Assembly (NCBI RefSeq): GCF_001904745.1
Contig: NZ_MRCD01000087.1
Coordinates: 1-36,175 of the forward strand
Direction of reading: 5' to 3'
Source of the DNA: Calothrix sp. HK-06
Lineage (GTDB): Bacteria > Cyanobacteriota > Cyanobacteriia > Cyanobacteriales > Nostocaceae
DNA length: 36,175 nucleotides
Both the position numbers and the translations under genes were made by a program. Positions 8,534-15,913 of the stretch are shown piece after piece (position 1 is the stretch's first letter; every line of letters starts with the position of its first letter). Under the pieces are notes generated by a model that was given only the letters and a program-made list of their open reading frames with translations, was not told the origin of the DNA and searched no databases.

Positions 8534-9169
8534 TTAATCGTCAATTGGTGCATTTGGAACTTGTGTACTAATATCTGAAATAGATAAGTTAGGAATTGAC
8601 CAACTGTTCTCAACTGCTTGATCCCCTGCTTTTAATACTTTTGCTGGGCTAACATTTAATTCATATGCTCCAGTTTCAGGATTAGTGGATATAACTAATT
8701 TTGTTCCTGGTGTAATTTTAAGTGCTTCTGCTTCTGTTAACTCTTGTATTCCCAAACTTGTTGCATTTGCTAGTTTGGCGCCGCTTGGTAGATAAACACC
8801 ATCACAACTCCAATCATCATCTGTATATTGACCCTTTCCTAAATAGAAGAGGGTAGGTGCTTTTTTCCCTTTGTGAGCGTATATTGCTAAGGTGTTGCCT
8901 GTTTCGTTACGACATTGAGCGGGATGTGATGCTGTTTCAAGAATGTATTTTTGTAATTGCAATTGACCTATTTTTTGCTCAATTTCTGCTTGTGTGTATT
9001 CTGAATTCTCTTGAGGCGCCGTTTTAGCTTGTAGTAACTTATTCAGAGAATCTGTTACCTCAGTATATTCAGGAGTTTGAGTTAATTTGGCTTTGCTTGC
9101 CCAAGATGGTTGAGCAAATATAAAATTCATCAAAATGAGCAAAACTATCAAAACACTTTTTAATTTCAT
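8534..9169 (-). CDS. Secreted or periplasmic protein of unknown function
   Basis: The protein has 211 residues. The N-terminus is a clear Sec signal peptide: a Lys-containing start, a hydrophobic core (about residues 5-19), and a likely cleavage site after PSWA (residue 24). An AAGGGG sequence lies upstream of the ATG. The mature protein is hydrophilic, without membrane segments. It has only two cysteines (in AQCRNE and DWSCDGV), which could form a disulfide in the periplasm. I do not recognise a domain. It is followed by its own terminator and lies 74 bp from the CadD-type gene upstream on the same strand, so the two could be co-transcribed. Confidence 0.65.
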   Translation of the reverse strand: MKLKSVLIVLLILMNFIFAQPSWASKAKLTQTPEYTEVTDSLNKLLQAKTAPQENSEYTQAEIEQKIGQLQLQKYILETASHPAQCRNETGNTLAIYAHKGKKAPTLFYLGKGQYTDDDWSCDGVYLPSGAKLANATSLGIQELTEAEALKITPGTKLVISTNPETGAYELNVSPAKVLKAGDQAVENSWSIPNLSISDISTQVPNAPIDD

Positions 9170-9243
9170 ACATTCCCCTTAAAACTCTAAAACTTGATAT
9201 TTTCTAATGAATCGAGAGAGATATAATTATAGTAGTATCTATA

Positions 9244-9942
9244 TTAATTTTCCTCTATCTCTGGTGTTGATGTTTTTCTAACAATTCCCATTAAACAAAT
9301 ACTACTTGCCAGCAGAGCTAGTGGTGATAAAGCGTGACTTTCTAAAATAATATATACACCTAGCCCAACTAATACAAACGGTACAAGATGACTACCATAG
9401 TTAGTGAGAGTATTGGCAATAAATGCCTGCTTGGTCATTAGGTAGCTGGCATAGCACCAAACTCCGACCAATGAAAAGAATACAGCTAAAATTACTGGAA
9501 GTGAGTTTAATCCACTATTTGCAAATAACGGAACATAAATACTTATATTATCGCTGCCATTCGCAACAGTAATTGCTGCAACGCTATAAACTTGGGGAGA
9601 AAGAATACTACTCAAAAAAGATGATTGACATTCTTCTGAGTCGTTATTTTCTTCCTCGAAATCATTATTTTGCTTATTTAACCATTGATTTAAACCAATT
9701 GCGATTGGCGCCAGTCCTAATAGTCCAATCCAACGGTCAGGTAAAATTAATCCACCAAAAAAGCCAGGAATACTCACAAGAACTAAGAGCGTGAATCCTA
9801 GATATTGACCGATAACAATGTGCCCAAGACGAAAAGTAGAATTTACCTGTGAAAAAAACAATGTTAAAATCACTAAATCATCGAGATTTGTTGCGGTAAA
9901 TGCTGTGAATCCTGTAACAAATGATGCAGTTAATTCTTCCAT
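9244..9942 (-). CDS. CadD-type cadmium resistance transporter
   Basis: This 232-residue membrane protein has about six hydrophobic segments. The first contains TATNLDDLVILTLFF and the middle contains TVANGSDNISIYVPLF, the paired acidic signatures (NLDD and GSDN) of the cadmium resistance transporter family (CadD, Pfam Cad). An acidic linker around residues 92-104 (DFEEENNDSEE) separates the two halves and is cytoplasmic or periplasmic depending on topology. Family members confer cadmium resistance or move other cations. The ion here is not known. The gene diverges from a LysR regulator across 329 bp, so regulation by that protein is possible. Confidence 0.85.
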   Translation of the reverse strand: MEELTASFVTGFTAFTATNLDDLVILTLFFSQVNSTFRLGHIVIGQYLGFTLLVLVSIPGFFGGLILPDRWIGLLGLAPIAIGLNQWLNKQNNDFEEENNDSEECQSSFLSSILSPQVYSVAAITVANGSDNISIYVPLFANSGLNSLPVILAVFFSLVGVWCYASYLMTKQAFIANTLTNYGSHLVPFVLVGLGVYIILESHALSPLALLASSICLMGIVRKTSTPEIEEN

Positions 9943-10271
9943 ATTATTTTTCGCTATAGGTTGGGTGGAGGCTTTGCGTTCACGTAGTGTCCCGCAGGGA
10001 AACCCAACATCAAAAACATGGACAATTTCTTGGGTTCCGTTCCTCCACCCAAGCTACGAACTGCGGTACAATCTGATTTAATAAATTAATACGGTAAGTC
10101 AATCGATAAGCGTGAGTTTATCTTGTGTATCGAGCGACTTGTTTACCATCTCAACTTTTTGGCTATGGTTTAAATTTATCTCTCAAGAGTTTTAGGAGCA
10201 AATACTCTTTTTTTTTAAATCAATAAGCAGAAGTTATTGAATGAAGTTATTAACATAGTGGGGATGCGTAA
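9943..10271. other. Divergent intergenic region with a repeat; promoters of cadD-like and lysR-like genes
   Basis: The left part (9959-10054) is an inverted-end interspersed repeat, described separately. The right part (10055-10271) is AT-rich and should hold the LysR promoter and possibly its operator. I could not define a single convincing T-N11-A operator by eye. GGGGA at 10260-10264 lies seven bases before the LysR ATG and can serve as its ribosome binding site. Confidence 0.45.
9959..10054. repeat. Interspersed repeat with TTGGGTGGAGG inverted ends, copy 1
   Basis: GGTTGGGTGGAGG at the left and CCTCCACCCAA at the right form terminal inverted repeats about 96 bp apart. AAACCCAAC and TTGGGTTCCG form inner arms. 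The same arms recur at 17073-17144, 21241-21436 and, as a half copy, at 29411-29441. No coding capacity. Confidence 0.75.
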
Positions 10272-11195
10272 ATGGCAGGAATGACATTAGACCAACTGCG
10301 AATCTTTTTAGCAGTCGCGGAACATTTGCATTTTACTCGTGCAGCGGAAGCGCTCTACGTTACACAACCTGCGGTGAGTGCAGCAATCCAAAGTTTAGAA
10401 GAGGCATATGCTGTAAAACTTTTCCATAGAATTGGGCGCCATATAGAAATTACTGAAGCTGGAGAACTGCTACAGGTAGAAGCGCGCAAAATTTTAGACC
10501 AAGTAAATTTGACTGAGCGCGGTTTACGCGAATTGAACGGGTTACAGCGAGGCGAACTTAAACTGGGAGCAAGTCTAACGATAGGTAATTACTGGCTACC
10601 TGAGAAAATTAGTTTGTTCCAGAGTATATATCCGGGAATCTCAATTAGATGCATTTTAAATAATGCAGATACAATTAGCGCTGGTACTGCGGCAGGAGAG
10701 TTTGACTTGGCTTTGGTCGAAGGAGAAGTGCAACCGCAACATAAAAGCGCTTTAGAACAAGAAACTATTGGGACTGACAAACTACTTATTGTTGTTGGCA
10801 GACTACATCCTTGGTTTGAACATCCTGAAGTAAGTCTTCGAGAAATAACTCACACAGGTTGGATAATGCGCGAACCTGGTTCCGGAACTCAGCAATGGTT
10901 TGAATATGCACTCGTCAACTGGGGTATTGATTTTTCACAACTGAATATAATATCCGTTCTCAATAGTGGCGAAATGGTGAAAGCTGTCGTCGAAAGCGGT
11001 GTAGGCGCCGGAGCTATTTCTGAACTAATGGTGAAAAAAGAACTCAAGTTAGATACACTCCGTGCGGTTAGTATAATTGATAACCGCGATGGCCAATCTA
11101 AAGGCGCCGAAATTGTTCGACCTTTCCTAATGCTCAAGCACCGTCAGCGCTTTCAAAGCAAAATTTGTAAAGCATTTGAAAAAATTCTCGCTTAA
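10272..11195 (+). CDS. LysR-family transcriptional regulator
   Basis: The protein has 307 residues. Residues 1-62 are the winged-helix DNA-binding domain, with HFTRAAEALYVTQPAVSAAI as the helix-turn-helix. A linker helix leads into a periplasmic-binding-like effector domain (about 92-300) containing GELKLGASLTIGNYWLP. LysR proteins usually activate a divergent gene in response to a small ligand. The divergent neighbour is the CadD-type transporter, and downstream on the same strand lie a TSUP permease and cysK, so a sulfur-related effector is plausible, as for CysB or Cbl. This is inference only. A second ATG three codons in is an alternative start. Confidence 0.9.
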   Translation: MAGMTLDQLRIFLAVAEHLHFTRAAEALYVTQPAVSAAIQSLEEAYAVKLFHRIGRHIEITEAGELLQVEARKILDQVNLTERGLRELNGLQRGELKLGASLTIGNYWLPEKISLFQSIYPGISIRCILNNADTISAGTAAGEFDLALVEGEVQPQHKSALEQETIGTDKLLIVVGRLHPWFEHPEVSLREITHTGWIMREPGSGTQQWFEYALVNWGIDFSQLNIISVLNSGEMVKAVVESGVGAGAISELMVKKELKLDTLRAVSIIDNRDGQSKGAEIVRPFLMLKHRQRFQSKICKAFEKILA

Positions 11196-11446
11196 CCACA
11201 AATTTCTATGTCTAAAGGATTATATATGTATAAAATCAAACTAATAAAATTTGGGAGCTTAATTGAGTTTGTATAATCTAATGCTTGTACAGCGTAGTAT
11301 AAGTCCATAAAATGTATTCAAATACACTAGGAAAAAACAAGTTGTATCTAATACAACATTTTTCCTATCGGCTTTGTGTATTTACGAATAGATTTTTTTT
11401 GAGACTTGTATTAAACTACGATAAGACAATCGGAAATACGTATCAT

Positions 11447-11905
11447 ATGAAAAACACTCAAGGCGCTAACAGCGATTTCAGCCTAGATAAAGACATAGCA
11501 CAAACAGCCGTACTAGAAGCTGAAGATAACAGTACTAGCATTACCGCCATTTTGAAAAAGATTAGAGGCGGTTTTTTTCTGGTTATAGGGTACTTGCTTT
11601 CACCGTTGTCGTGGTGGAATGACTTATTTTTCAATATGCCGGTTGCTTACGGTTTTGGGTATTTGTGTAGTTTATTCGATGCTAGGTTGCTACTACCTTG
11701 TTCAATAGTAGGGTATTGGATTTCCAACGTTTTGGGAATTATGTTGATGCAAGCAGGGGTTATGGACGTATTTCAGAACCAACCAACTGAGCGCAATTTC
11801 AAAAAAGAGTTATTAACGGGTTTAGCTTCGTCAACTGTTTACACACTAATCATTGGCGCGCTATTTTATTTCAAGATTCTTGACGTACCAAACTTATTTC
11901 CGTAG
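11447..11905 (+). CDS. Small membrane protein of unknown function upstream of TSUP permease 2
   Basis: The protein has 152 residues. I chose the ATG at 11447 because the in-frame upstream extension to 11312 is unlike a normal N-terminus. The hydrophilic N-terminus (about 35 residues, acidic) is followed by three or four hydrophobic segments, including one with SPLSWWNDLFFNMPVAYGFG and a last one with ASSTVYTLIIGALFYF. I do not recognise the family. It lies 69 bp before a TSUP permease and in line with cysK, so a helper role in transport can be suggested but is unproven. A TATAAT at 11272-11277 could be part of a promoter. Confidence 0.6.
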   Translation: MKNTQGANSDFSLDKDIAQTAVLEAEDNSTSITAILKKIRGGFFLVIGYLLSPLSWWNDLFFNMPVAYGFGYLCSLFDARLLLPCSIVGYWISNVLGIMLMQAGVMDVFQNQPTERNFKKELLTGLASSTVYTLIIGALFYFKILDVPNLFP

Positions 11906-11974
11906 CTAACCAAGAGTGGAAAACCCTCTCTCACTTTCCCACTCTCCCACTCTCCCACCCTTCCCCTTTAACTC

Positions 11975-12763
11975 ATGGATTTAGTACTGTTACCCTTTCT
12001 TAGCTTTATTATCGGCATTACCGTAGGACTAACGGGAATTGGTGGAGCGTCACTTATTACTCCGATGCTGATTTTTGTTTTTCAAGTTCCACCTGCTGTT
12101 GCCGTAAGTTCTGATGTTGTCGCTGCGACTCTAATGAAGGTTGTTGGAGGTTTCAAACATTGGCAGCAAAAAACTCTCGATTGTAAGATTGTCAAGTGGT
12201 TGGCATTAGGAAGTGTTCCAGGCTCACTTTTTGGAGTAGGTATTTTATATTACCTAGAGCGAACAGGAATGAATCTAGATTCAATTATGCTTCGTATGAT
12301 TGGATTTATGATTCTGGTTGTGGCGATATTAGGATTCGGGCAATTATTACTAAAGTTATTTATACCTGAGTGGCAGGCGCCTGAATTACCTTATTTTGAC
12401 TTGAACACTCTAAAAGGAAAAATTCAGGCTCTAATTTTAGGGGCAGTTTTAGGGTGTATGGTAGGAATGACTAGTGTTTCATCTGGTTCACTGTTTGTAA
12501 TGGCACTAATTGGCTTCTTCCGTCTGAACCCTCAAAAGTTAGTTGGTACTGATTTAGCGCAAGCGGCGATTTTACTATCTTTTACTTCTTTTGGACATAT
12601 TCTTTTGGGAACAGTTGATTGGAATATTGTTTTACCAATTTGGTTAGGTACTGTTCCAGGAGTAATTATAGGTGCCAAACTTTGTCAGCTTATACCTCAA
12701 CAAGTCTTGAAATCTGTAATATACGTGATTTTAGGCATGGTCAGTTGGAAACTCGTTTACTAA
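11975..12763 (+). CDS. TauE/SafE (TSUP) family permease 2
   Basis: This 262-residue protein has about eight membrane segments. The N-terminal signature GITVGLTGIGGASLITPML and the second-half GCMVGMTSVSSGSLFVMAL are the paired TSUP loops. In the second loop the usual glycines are replaced by SVSSG, which differs from permease 1 (GLLGIGSG) and may point to another substrate. Sulfite or sulfonate export is usual for the family. The gene is followed after 85 bp by cysK and preceded by a small membrane protein on the same strand, a likely transcription unit. The sequence just before the ATG is C-rich, with no Shine-Dalgarno sequence. Confidence 0.87.
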   Translation: MDLVLLPFLSFIIGITVGLTGIGGASLITPMLIFVFQVPPAVAVSSDVVAATLMKVVGGFKHWQQKTLDCKIVKWLALGSVPGSLFGVGILYYLERTGMNLDSIMLRMIGFMILVVAILGFGQLLLKLFIPEWQAPELPYFDLNTLKGKIQALILGAVLGCMVGMTSVSSGSLFVMALIGFFRLNPQKLVGTDLAQAAILLSFTSFGHILLGTVDWNIVLPIWLGTVPGVIIGAKLCQLIPQQVLKSVIYVILGMVSWKLVY

Positions 12764-12848
12764 ATTATTTAAACAAACCCAATAATATCTATAGGTATAC
12801 CGTAATATGATAAATATCAGGTAAGTAAATCTGCTATTTAATAACGGT

Positions 12849-13838
12849 ATGCGAATCGCTAACAACGTTACAGAGTTAATTGGGAAAACACCTTTAGTGC
12901 GATTGAATCGGATTCCACAGTCAGAAGGGTGCCTAGCTGATATAGTAGTTAAGCTTGAAGGAATGAATCCAGCAGCTTCGGTAAAAGACCGTATCGGTGT
13001 AAGTATGGTTGAACAAGCTGAACTAGCAGGAGAAATTCAACCAGGAAAAACAATTTTAGTCGAACCGACTTCAGGTAACACAGGTATTGCTTTAGCGATG
13101 GTAGCTGCTGCTAAAGGATATAATTTGATTTTGACAATGCCTGAAACAATGAGTTTAGAAAGACGGGCAATGCTCAAAGCATACGGTGCCCAGTTGGAAC
13201 TAACTCCAGGCAGTGAAGGAATGAAGGGTGCTATTCGTAGAGCAGAGGAAATAGTTCGTATTGTACCAAATGCGTTCATGCTACAACAATTTGCAAATCC
13301 TGCTAACCCAAAAATTCATCGTGAAACTACTGCCGAAGAACTTTGGACAGATACAGATGGCAAGATAGATATTTTAATTGCCGGAGTTGGGACGGGTGGA
13401 ACAATTACAGGTGTAGCAGAAATAATCAAAGCTAGAAAACCTAGTTTTCAAGTAATTGCCGTTGAACCAGATTCTAGTTCAGTATTATCTGGTGGTAAAC
13501 CAGGAGCGCATAAAATTCAAGGAATAGGCGCCGGATTTATTCCCTCAGTGTTACGTTTAGAATTAATTGACGAAGTTATTCAAGTTAAAGACGAAGACGC
13601 GATTAACTTGAGTCGTCGTTTAGCTTCAGAAGAAGGTTTATTATCGGGTATTTCCACAGGCGCCGCACTATACGCAGCTATTCAAGTTGGTAAGCGTAAA
13701 GAAAATGCAGGACGTTTAATTGTATTAGTACAACCTAGTTTTGGTGAGCGTTATCTTAGCACTGTGTTGTTTAAAGATTTACCAGATGTAGAATTTGTCT
13801 CGCTGGATAAAGCGAAAGCGCAGACTGTTGGTGTTTGA
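12849..13838 (+). CDS. cysK: Cysteine synthase A (O-acetylserine sulfhydrylase)
   Basis: This 329-residue PLP enzyme makes cysteine from O-acetylserine and sulfide. The PLP lysine is Lys46 in NPAASVKDR. The substrate loop [11 protein letters not shown], the phosphate-binding [10 protein letters not shown], and SGISTGAA near residue 270 are all intact. [11 protein letters not shown] is near the C-terminus. The length and motifs are those of CysK, not CysM. It follows TSUP permease 2 and ends in a hairpin. In other bacteria CysK also binds regulators such as CymR, of interest because an Rrf2-family regulator lies 7 kb downstream. Many cyanobacteria carry several cysK paralogues, and this may be one of them. 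Confidence 0.94.
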   Translation: MRIANNVTELIGKTPLVRLNRIPQSEGCLADIVVKLEGMNPAASVKDRIGVSMVEQAELAGEIQPGKTILVEPTSGNTGIALAMVAAAKGYNLILTMPETMSLERRAMLKAYGAQLELTPGSEGMKGAIRRAEEIVRIVPNAFMLQQFANPANPKIHRETTAEELWTDTDGKIDILIAGVGTGGTITGVAEIIKARKPSFQVIAVEPDSSSVLSGGKPGAHKIQGIGAGFIPSVLRLELIDEVIQVKDEDAINLSRRLASEEGLLSGISTGAALYAAIQVGKRKENAGRLIVLVQPSFGERYLSTVLFKDLPDVEFVSLDKAKAQTVGV

Positions 13839-13839
13839 T

Positions 13840-13869
13840 CCCCCTAACCCCCCGCTTTATGAGGGGGGC
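13840..13869 (+). terminator. Hairpin after cysK
   Basis: CCCCCC (13848-13853) and GGGGGG (13863-13868) enclose a nine-base loop, starting about ten bases after the cysK stop. It is followed by CTAAAAATAG, so the T-run of a classic terminator is missing on this strand. It resembles the hairpin at 1951-1987 in sequence and position. Confidence 0.5.
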
Positions 13870-14076
13870 TAAAAATAGATAATTTTTAACCATTAAATTT
13901 TATATTAGTTGAGATTCACTTATAGCCACAACACTTAACTTCTCTGTTTGGAATTACCAAAAAGATGCTAAAAACCGAATGACTTCAATTTAATTGCTTT
14001 TGTTTACAAAATCAAATACTTTTTATAATTAAGTTAATAAATTTATTTGATAATTATGCAAACCACACAAGATTTA

Positions 14077-14096
14077 AACAGGCAGGGATGCCTGTT
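14077..14096. repeat. Short hairpin repeat (GGGA loop family), copy 3
   Basis: AACAGGCA-GGGA-TGCCTGTT is a perfect eight-pair stem with the constant GGGA loop, followed by CTACAAGA. It lies 33 bp past the 3' end of DUF326 copy 2 (minus strand). The remainder of the 290-bp gap between cysK and this gene is AT-rich and I see nothing else in it. Confidence 0.7.
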
Positions 14097-14129
14097 CTAC
14101 AAGATCATATAAAATAATTGTGAATGAAT

Positions 14130-14495
14130 TTAATGGTGGGATAGAGTACTGATGACTTTGCAGTATTGGGCACACTTGCGGCAAGTGACAATAAACTCCA
14201 TTATTTTTTTATCATCGCTCCAATTTTCACAAGCTGCTACACACTTTTCGCATGTTTGGTAGCACAGCATACAAGTGCGTTGGACAAATTCTGAACTGCC
14301 CCTCATCATATTCGCGCACATCATGCATATCTCAGCACAATCGCGCATTGTACTCATTACACTTACGTCTATATACTTGCCACCTTTAGACATACAATAA
14401 GCCATGCTTTCTATACAAGCTTTTTGGCACTCTGTAATGGCATCAAGACAAGTCTGGATTTCGGTGGTCATTGATTCGGTTTTTAGCATCATCAT
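14130..14495 (-). CDS. Cys-rich four-helix bundle copper-binding protein (DUF326), copy 2
   Basis: The protein has 121 residues and 15 cysteines, in CxxC/CxxxC spacing: TECQKACIE, TMRDCAEICMMC, RTCMLCYQTCEKC and TCRKCAQYC. It is a paralogue of the protein at 5186-5590, with the same helical order and similar length, but its sequence has drifted. No signal peptide. An AGGAAG ribosome binding site lies ten bases upstream of the ATG at 14495. That site can pair with a CTTCCT 14 bases further upstream. Family knowledge points to Cu(I) binding or storage. The N-terminus may begin at any of the first three Met codons. Confidence 0.86.
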   Translation of the reverse strand: MMMLKTESMTTEIQTCLDAITECQKACIESMAYCMSKGGKYIDVSVMSTMRDCAEICMMCANMMRGSSEFVQRTCMLCYQTCEKCVAACENWSDDKKIMEFIVTCRKCAQYCKVISTLSHH

Positions 14496-14504
14496 GGGTA
14501 AATG

Positions 14505-14530
14505 CTTCCTGATTAGAAAATACTAGGAAG
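14505..14530 (-). promoter_or_regulatory. Possible ribosome-binding-site hairpin of DUF326 copy 2
   Basis: On the minus strand CTTCCT (14530-14525) can pair with AGGAAG (14510-14505), the likely Shine-Dalgarno sequence, across a 14-base loop. Six pairs are weak, so this is only a candidate for translational control. Confidence 0.25.
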
Positions 14531-14598
14531 TGACTCTTCTCCTTTGTATGATTTGTCAGCTATTTAGGTCAAGGGCTTAATTTTGATGTTACTGTAAA

Positions 14599-14634
14599 CC
14601 CTAGTTTCCCTATGCAGCGACTGGGGATTTTTTT
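14599..14634. promoter_or_regulatory. Hairpin upstream of DUF326 copy 2
   Basis: CCCTAGT and ACTGGGG pair (one G-T wobble) across a 14-base loop and are followed on the + strand by seven T residues. The position, 104 bp before the DUF326 start, and the arm sequence recall the palindrome upstream of copy 1 at 5708-5726. It may be a shared regulatory element or an antisense-direction terminator. Confidence 0.35.
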
Positions 14635-14856
14635 ATTACAATAAGTGTAGCGAGCTTTTCATCTGTAATATTTACATTGGAAGTAACTGCACTTTTACAA
14701 GTAAACAGATTTCTTTTATGTAAGTCAAAAAAATAGCAGCTTACTTAACTTACTGTAATCGCGTCAATTCAAGGCTACTCATTGTAATGTTATGATTTCA
14801 TAACATAGTTAAGTAAAGTTAAAATAATAGATTCAGGACTTACGCATGAAAACCTA

Positions 14857-14940
14857 GAAACCTGGTTTCTTCGTTGATAACATGTAATAAAAATGACGAT
14901 TTGTCTGCGACAATGAATGCGTAGAAACCAGGTTTATGCA
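14857..14940. repeat. MITE-like interspersed repeat, copy B
   Basis: This is an inverted copy of the element at 8247-8328. The shared core (GACGATTTGTCTGCGACAATG) spans about 14894-14919 and the ends are AAACCTGG/CCAGGTTT. The ends differ from copy A at matching positions on both sides, which keeps them complementary. It occupies the middle of the 626-bp gene-free stretch at 14496-15122. The rest of that stretch is AT-rich apart from the hairpins listed. Confidence 0.75.
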
Positions 14941-15078
14941 GCGTAAGTCATAAGATTATATTATCAATTTTTCTTAATATTATTATCAATAACATTTATA
15001 TTCATCAATCTCTACACCAGTTCGCACGTTGATTTGTAAAAAACATTCATCAAAATGTTTGCATTCTCGTAGAATATA

Positions 15079-15108
15079 CGTAGAGACGTTACATGTAAAG
15101 TCTCTACG
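15079..15108. repeat. Palindromic repeat (TGTAGAGACG family), copy 2
   Basis: CGTAGAGACGTTACA and its near-perfect complement (14 of 15 positions) abut without a loop. It lies 15 bp past the stop of the DUF202 gene. The centre TTACATGTAA is shared with the copy at 35191-35220 but not with 3787-3816. Confidence 0.8.
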
Positions 15109-15122
15109 GGGATGTTATGTAA

Positions 15123-15563
15123 TTATTCAACGACAAAAGTGTTTAAATTTTCGGCGGGAAAAGTAAAGAAGTAGTAGATAACTCCTAGTCCTAAAAGCAA
15201 AATTGTCATGCTAGAAAGAATTACCCACCTGTCACCAGGTTCATAAGTATCTGCGTCAATGTCTTTACGGACTGCGAGATAATGCTGAGTTGATAGCAAC
15301 ACAGTTAGCAAACCAACTACTGAGAATGCTAAACCTAGCTTCCAACCGTTACCAGGTGGTTGAGGTGTAAGTGGAGGATGTAAAAGACGCAAACGCACAA
15401 TTACAACACCAAATCCAATTAGTGATATAGCACTTCGCATCCACGCTAAGTAAGTGCGTTCGTTTGCTAGGTGTTCTCGCACTTTTTCAGAACTCTTGTT
15501 TTTAGTCTTATCTGGGTTAATTTTGTCTGGGTTGGTGTGATCTGGAATATTATCAAGCTTCAT
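15123..15563 (-). CDS. DUF202 (YidH-type) small membrane protein
   Basis: This 146-residue protein begins at the ATG at 15563. A TTG five codons upstream is possible but less likely. A hydrophilic Asn/Asp/Lys-rich N-terminus of about 30 residues is followed by HLANERTYLAWMRSAISLIGFG, the DUF202 signature, and three membrane segments (about 44-62, 78-98 and 114-134). The function of the family is unknown. The gene is single, with a palindromic repeat directly at its 3' end, and lies back to back with sbpA across 350 bp. Confidence 0.85.
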   Translation of the reverse strand: MKLDNIPDHTNPDKINPDKTKNKSSEKVREHLANERTYLAWMRSAISLIGFGVVIVRLRLLHPPLTPQPPGNGWKLGLAFSVVGLLTVLLSTQHYLAVRKDIDADTYEPGDRWVILSSMTILLLGLGVIYYFFTFPAENLNTFVVE

Positions 15564-15913
15564 ATTTATAAGTTGCAAATGCTTTTAAGAAGACTTTGAA
15601 AATGAATTTACAGGGCTGAACATACATCTAGGCTTACTCCGTTATTCGCCCTGTTTCTACATTCTCTCAGCCATTGCTACTAAAAGTTGATTAACTTTTG
15701 GGAGAATGAAAAAATATTCCGATTGAGGTACTTTTTGAGAGCAGGCACCACTAAAACCCTTACAAAATAAGCATTGTAATCAAAAGTACATTGATTTGAT
15801 ATATCTTATGTAGATTGCCTATTGCATTTTTGTGATCTTATGTGTAATCTATGACCATAGACAGATATTACAAATACTCTATCAGAAAAGAGTAGATTCA
15901 AGGAGTCATTTAA
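15564..15913. promoter_or_regulatory. Divergent promoter region of DUF202 gene and sbpA, with direct repeats
   Basis: ATCTTATGT occurs at 15803-15811 and again at 15835-15843, 32 bp apart, which is three helical turns. Both are followed by short AT-rich extensions (AGATT and GTAATC). Spaced repeats of this kind upstream of a regulated transporter gene suggest a paired binding site for a regulator such as the CysR-like protein at 20037. AAGGAG at 15899-15904 is the sbpA ribosome binding site. I see no small gene here. Confidence 0.4.

Noticed and set aside
11312-11446. In-frame N-terminal extension of the small membrane protein
   Set aside because: The extension has no family-like features and a normal hydrophilic N-terminus begins at the ATG at 11447.
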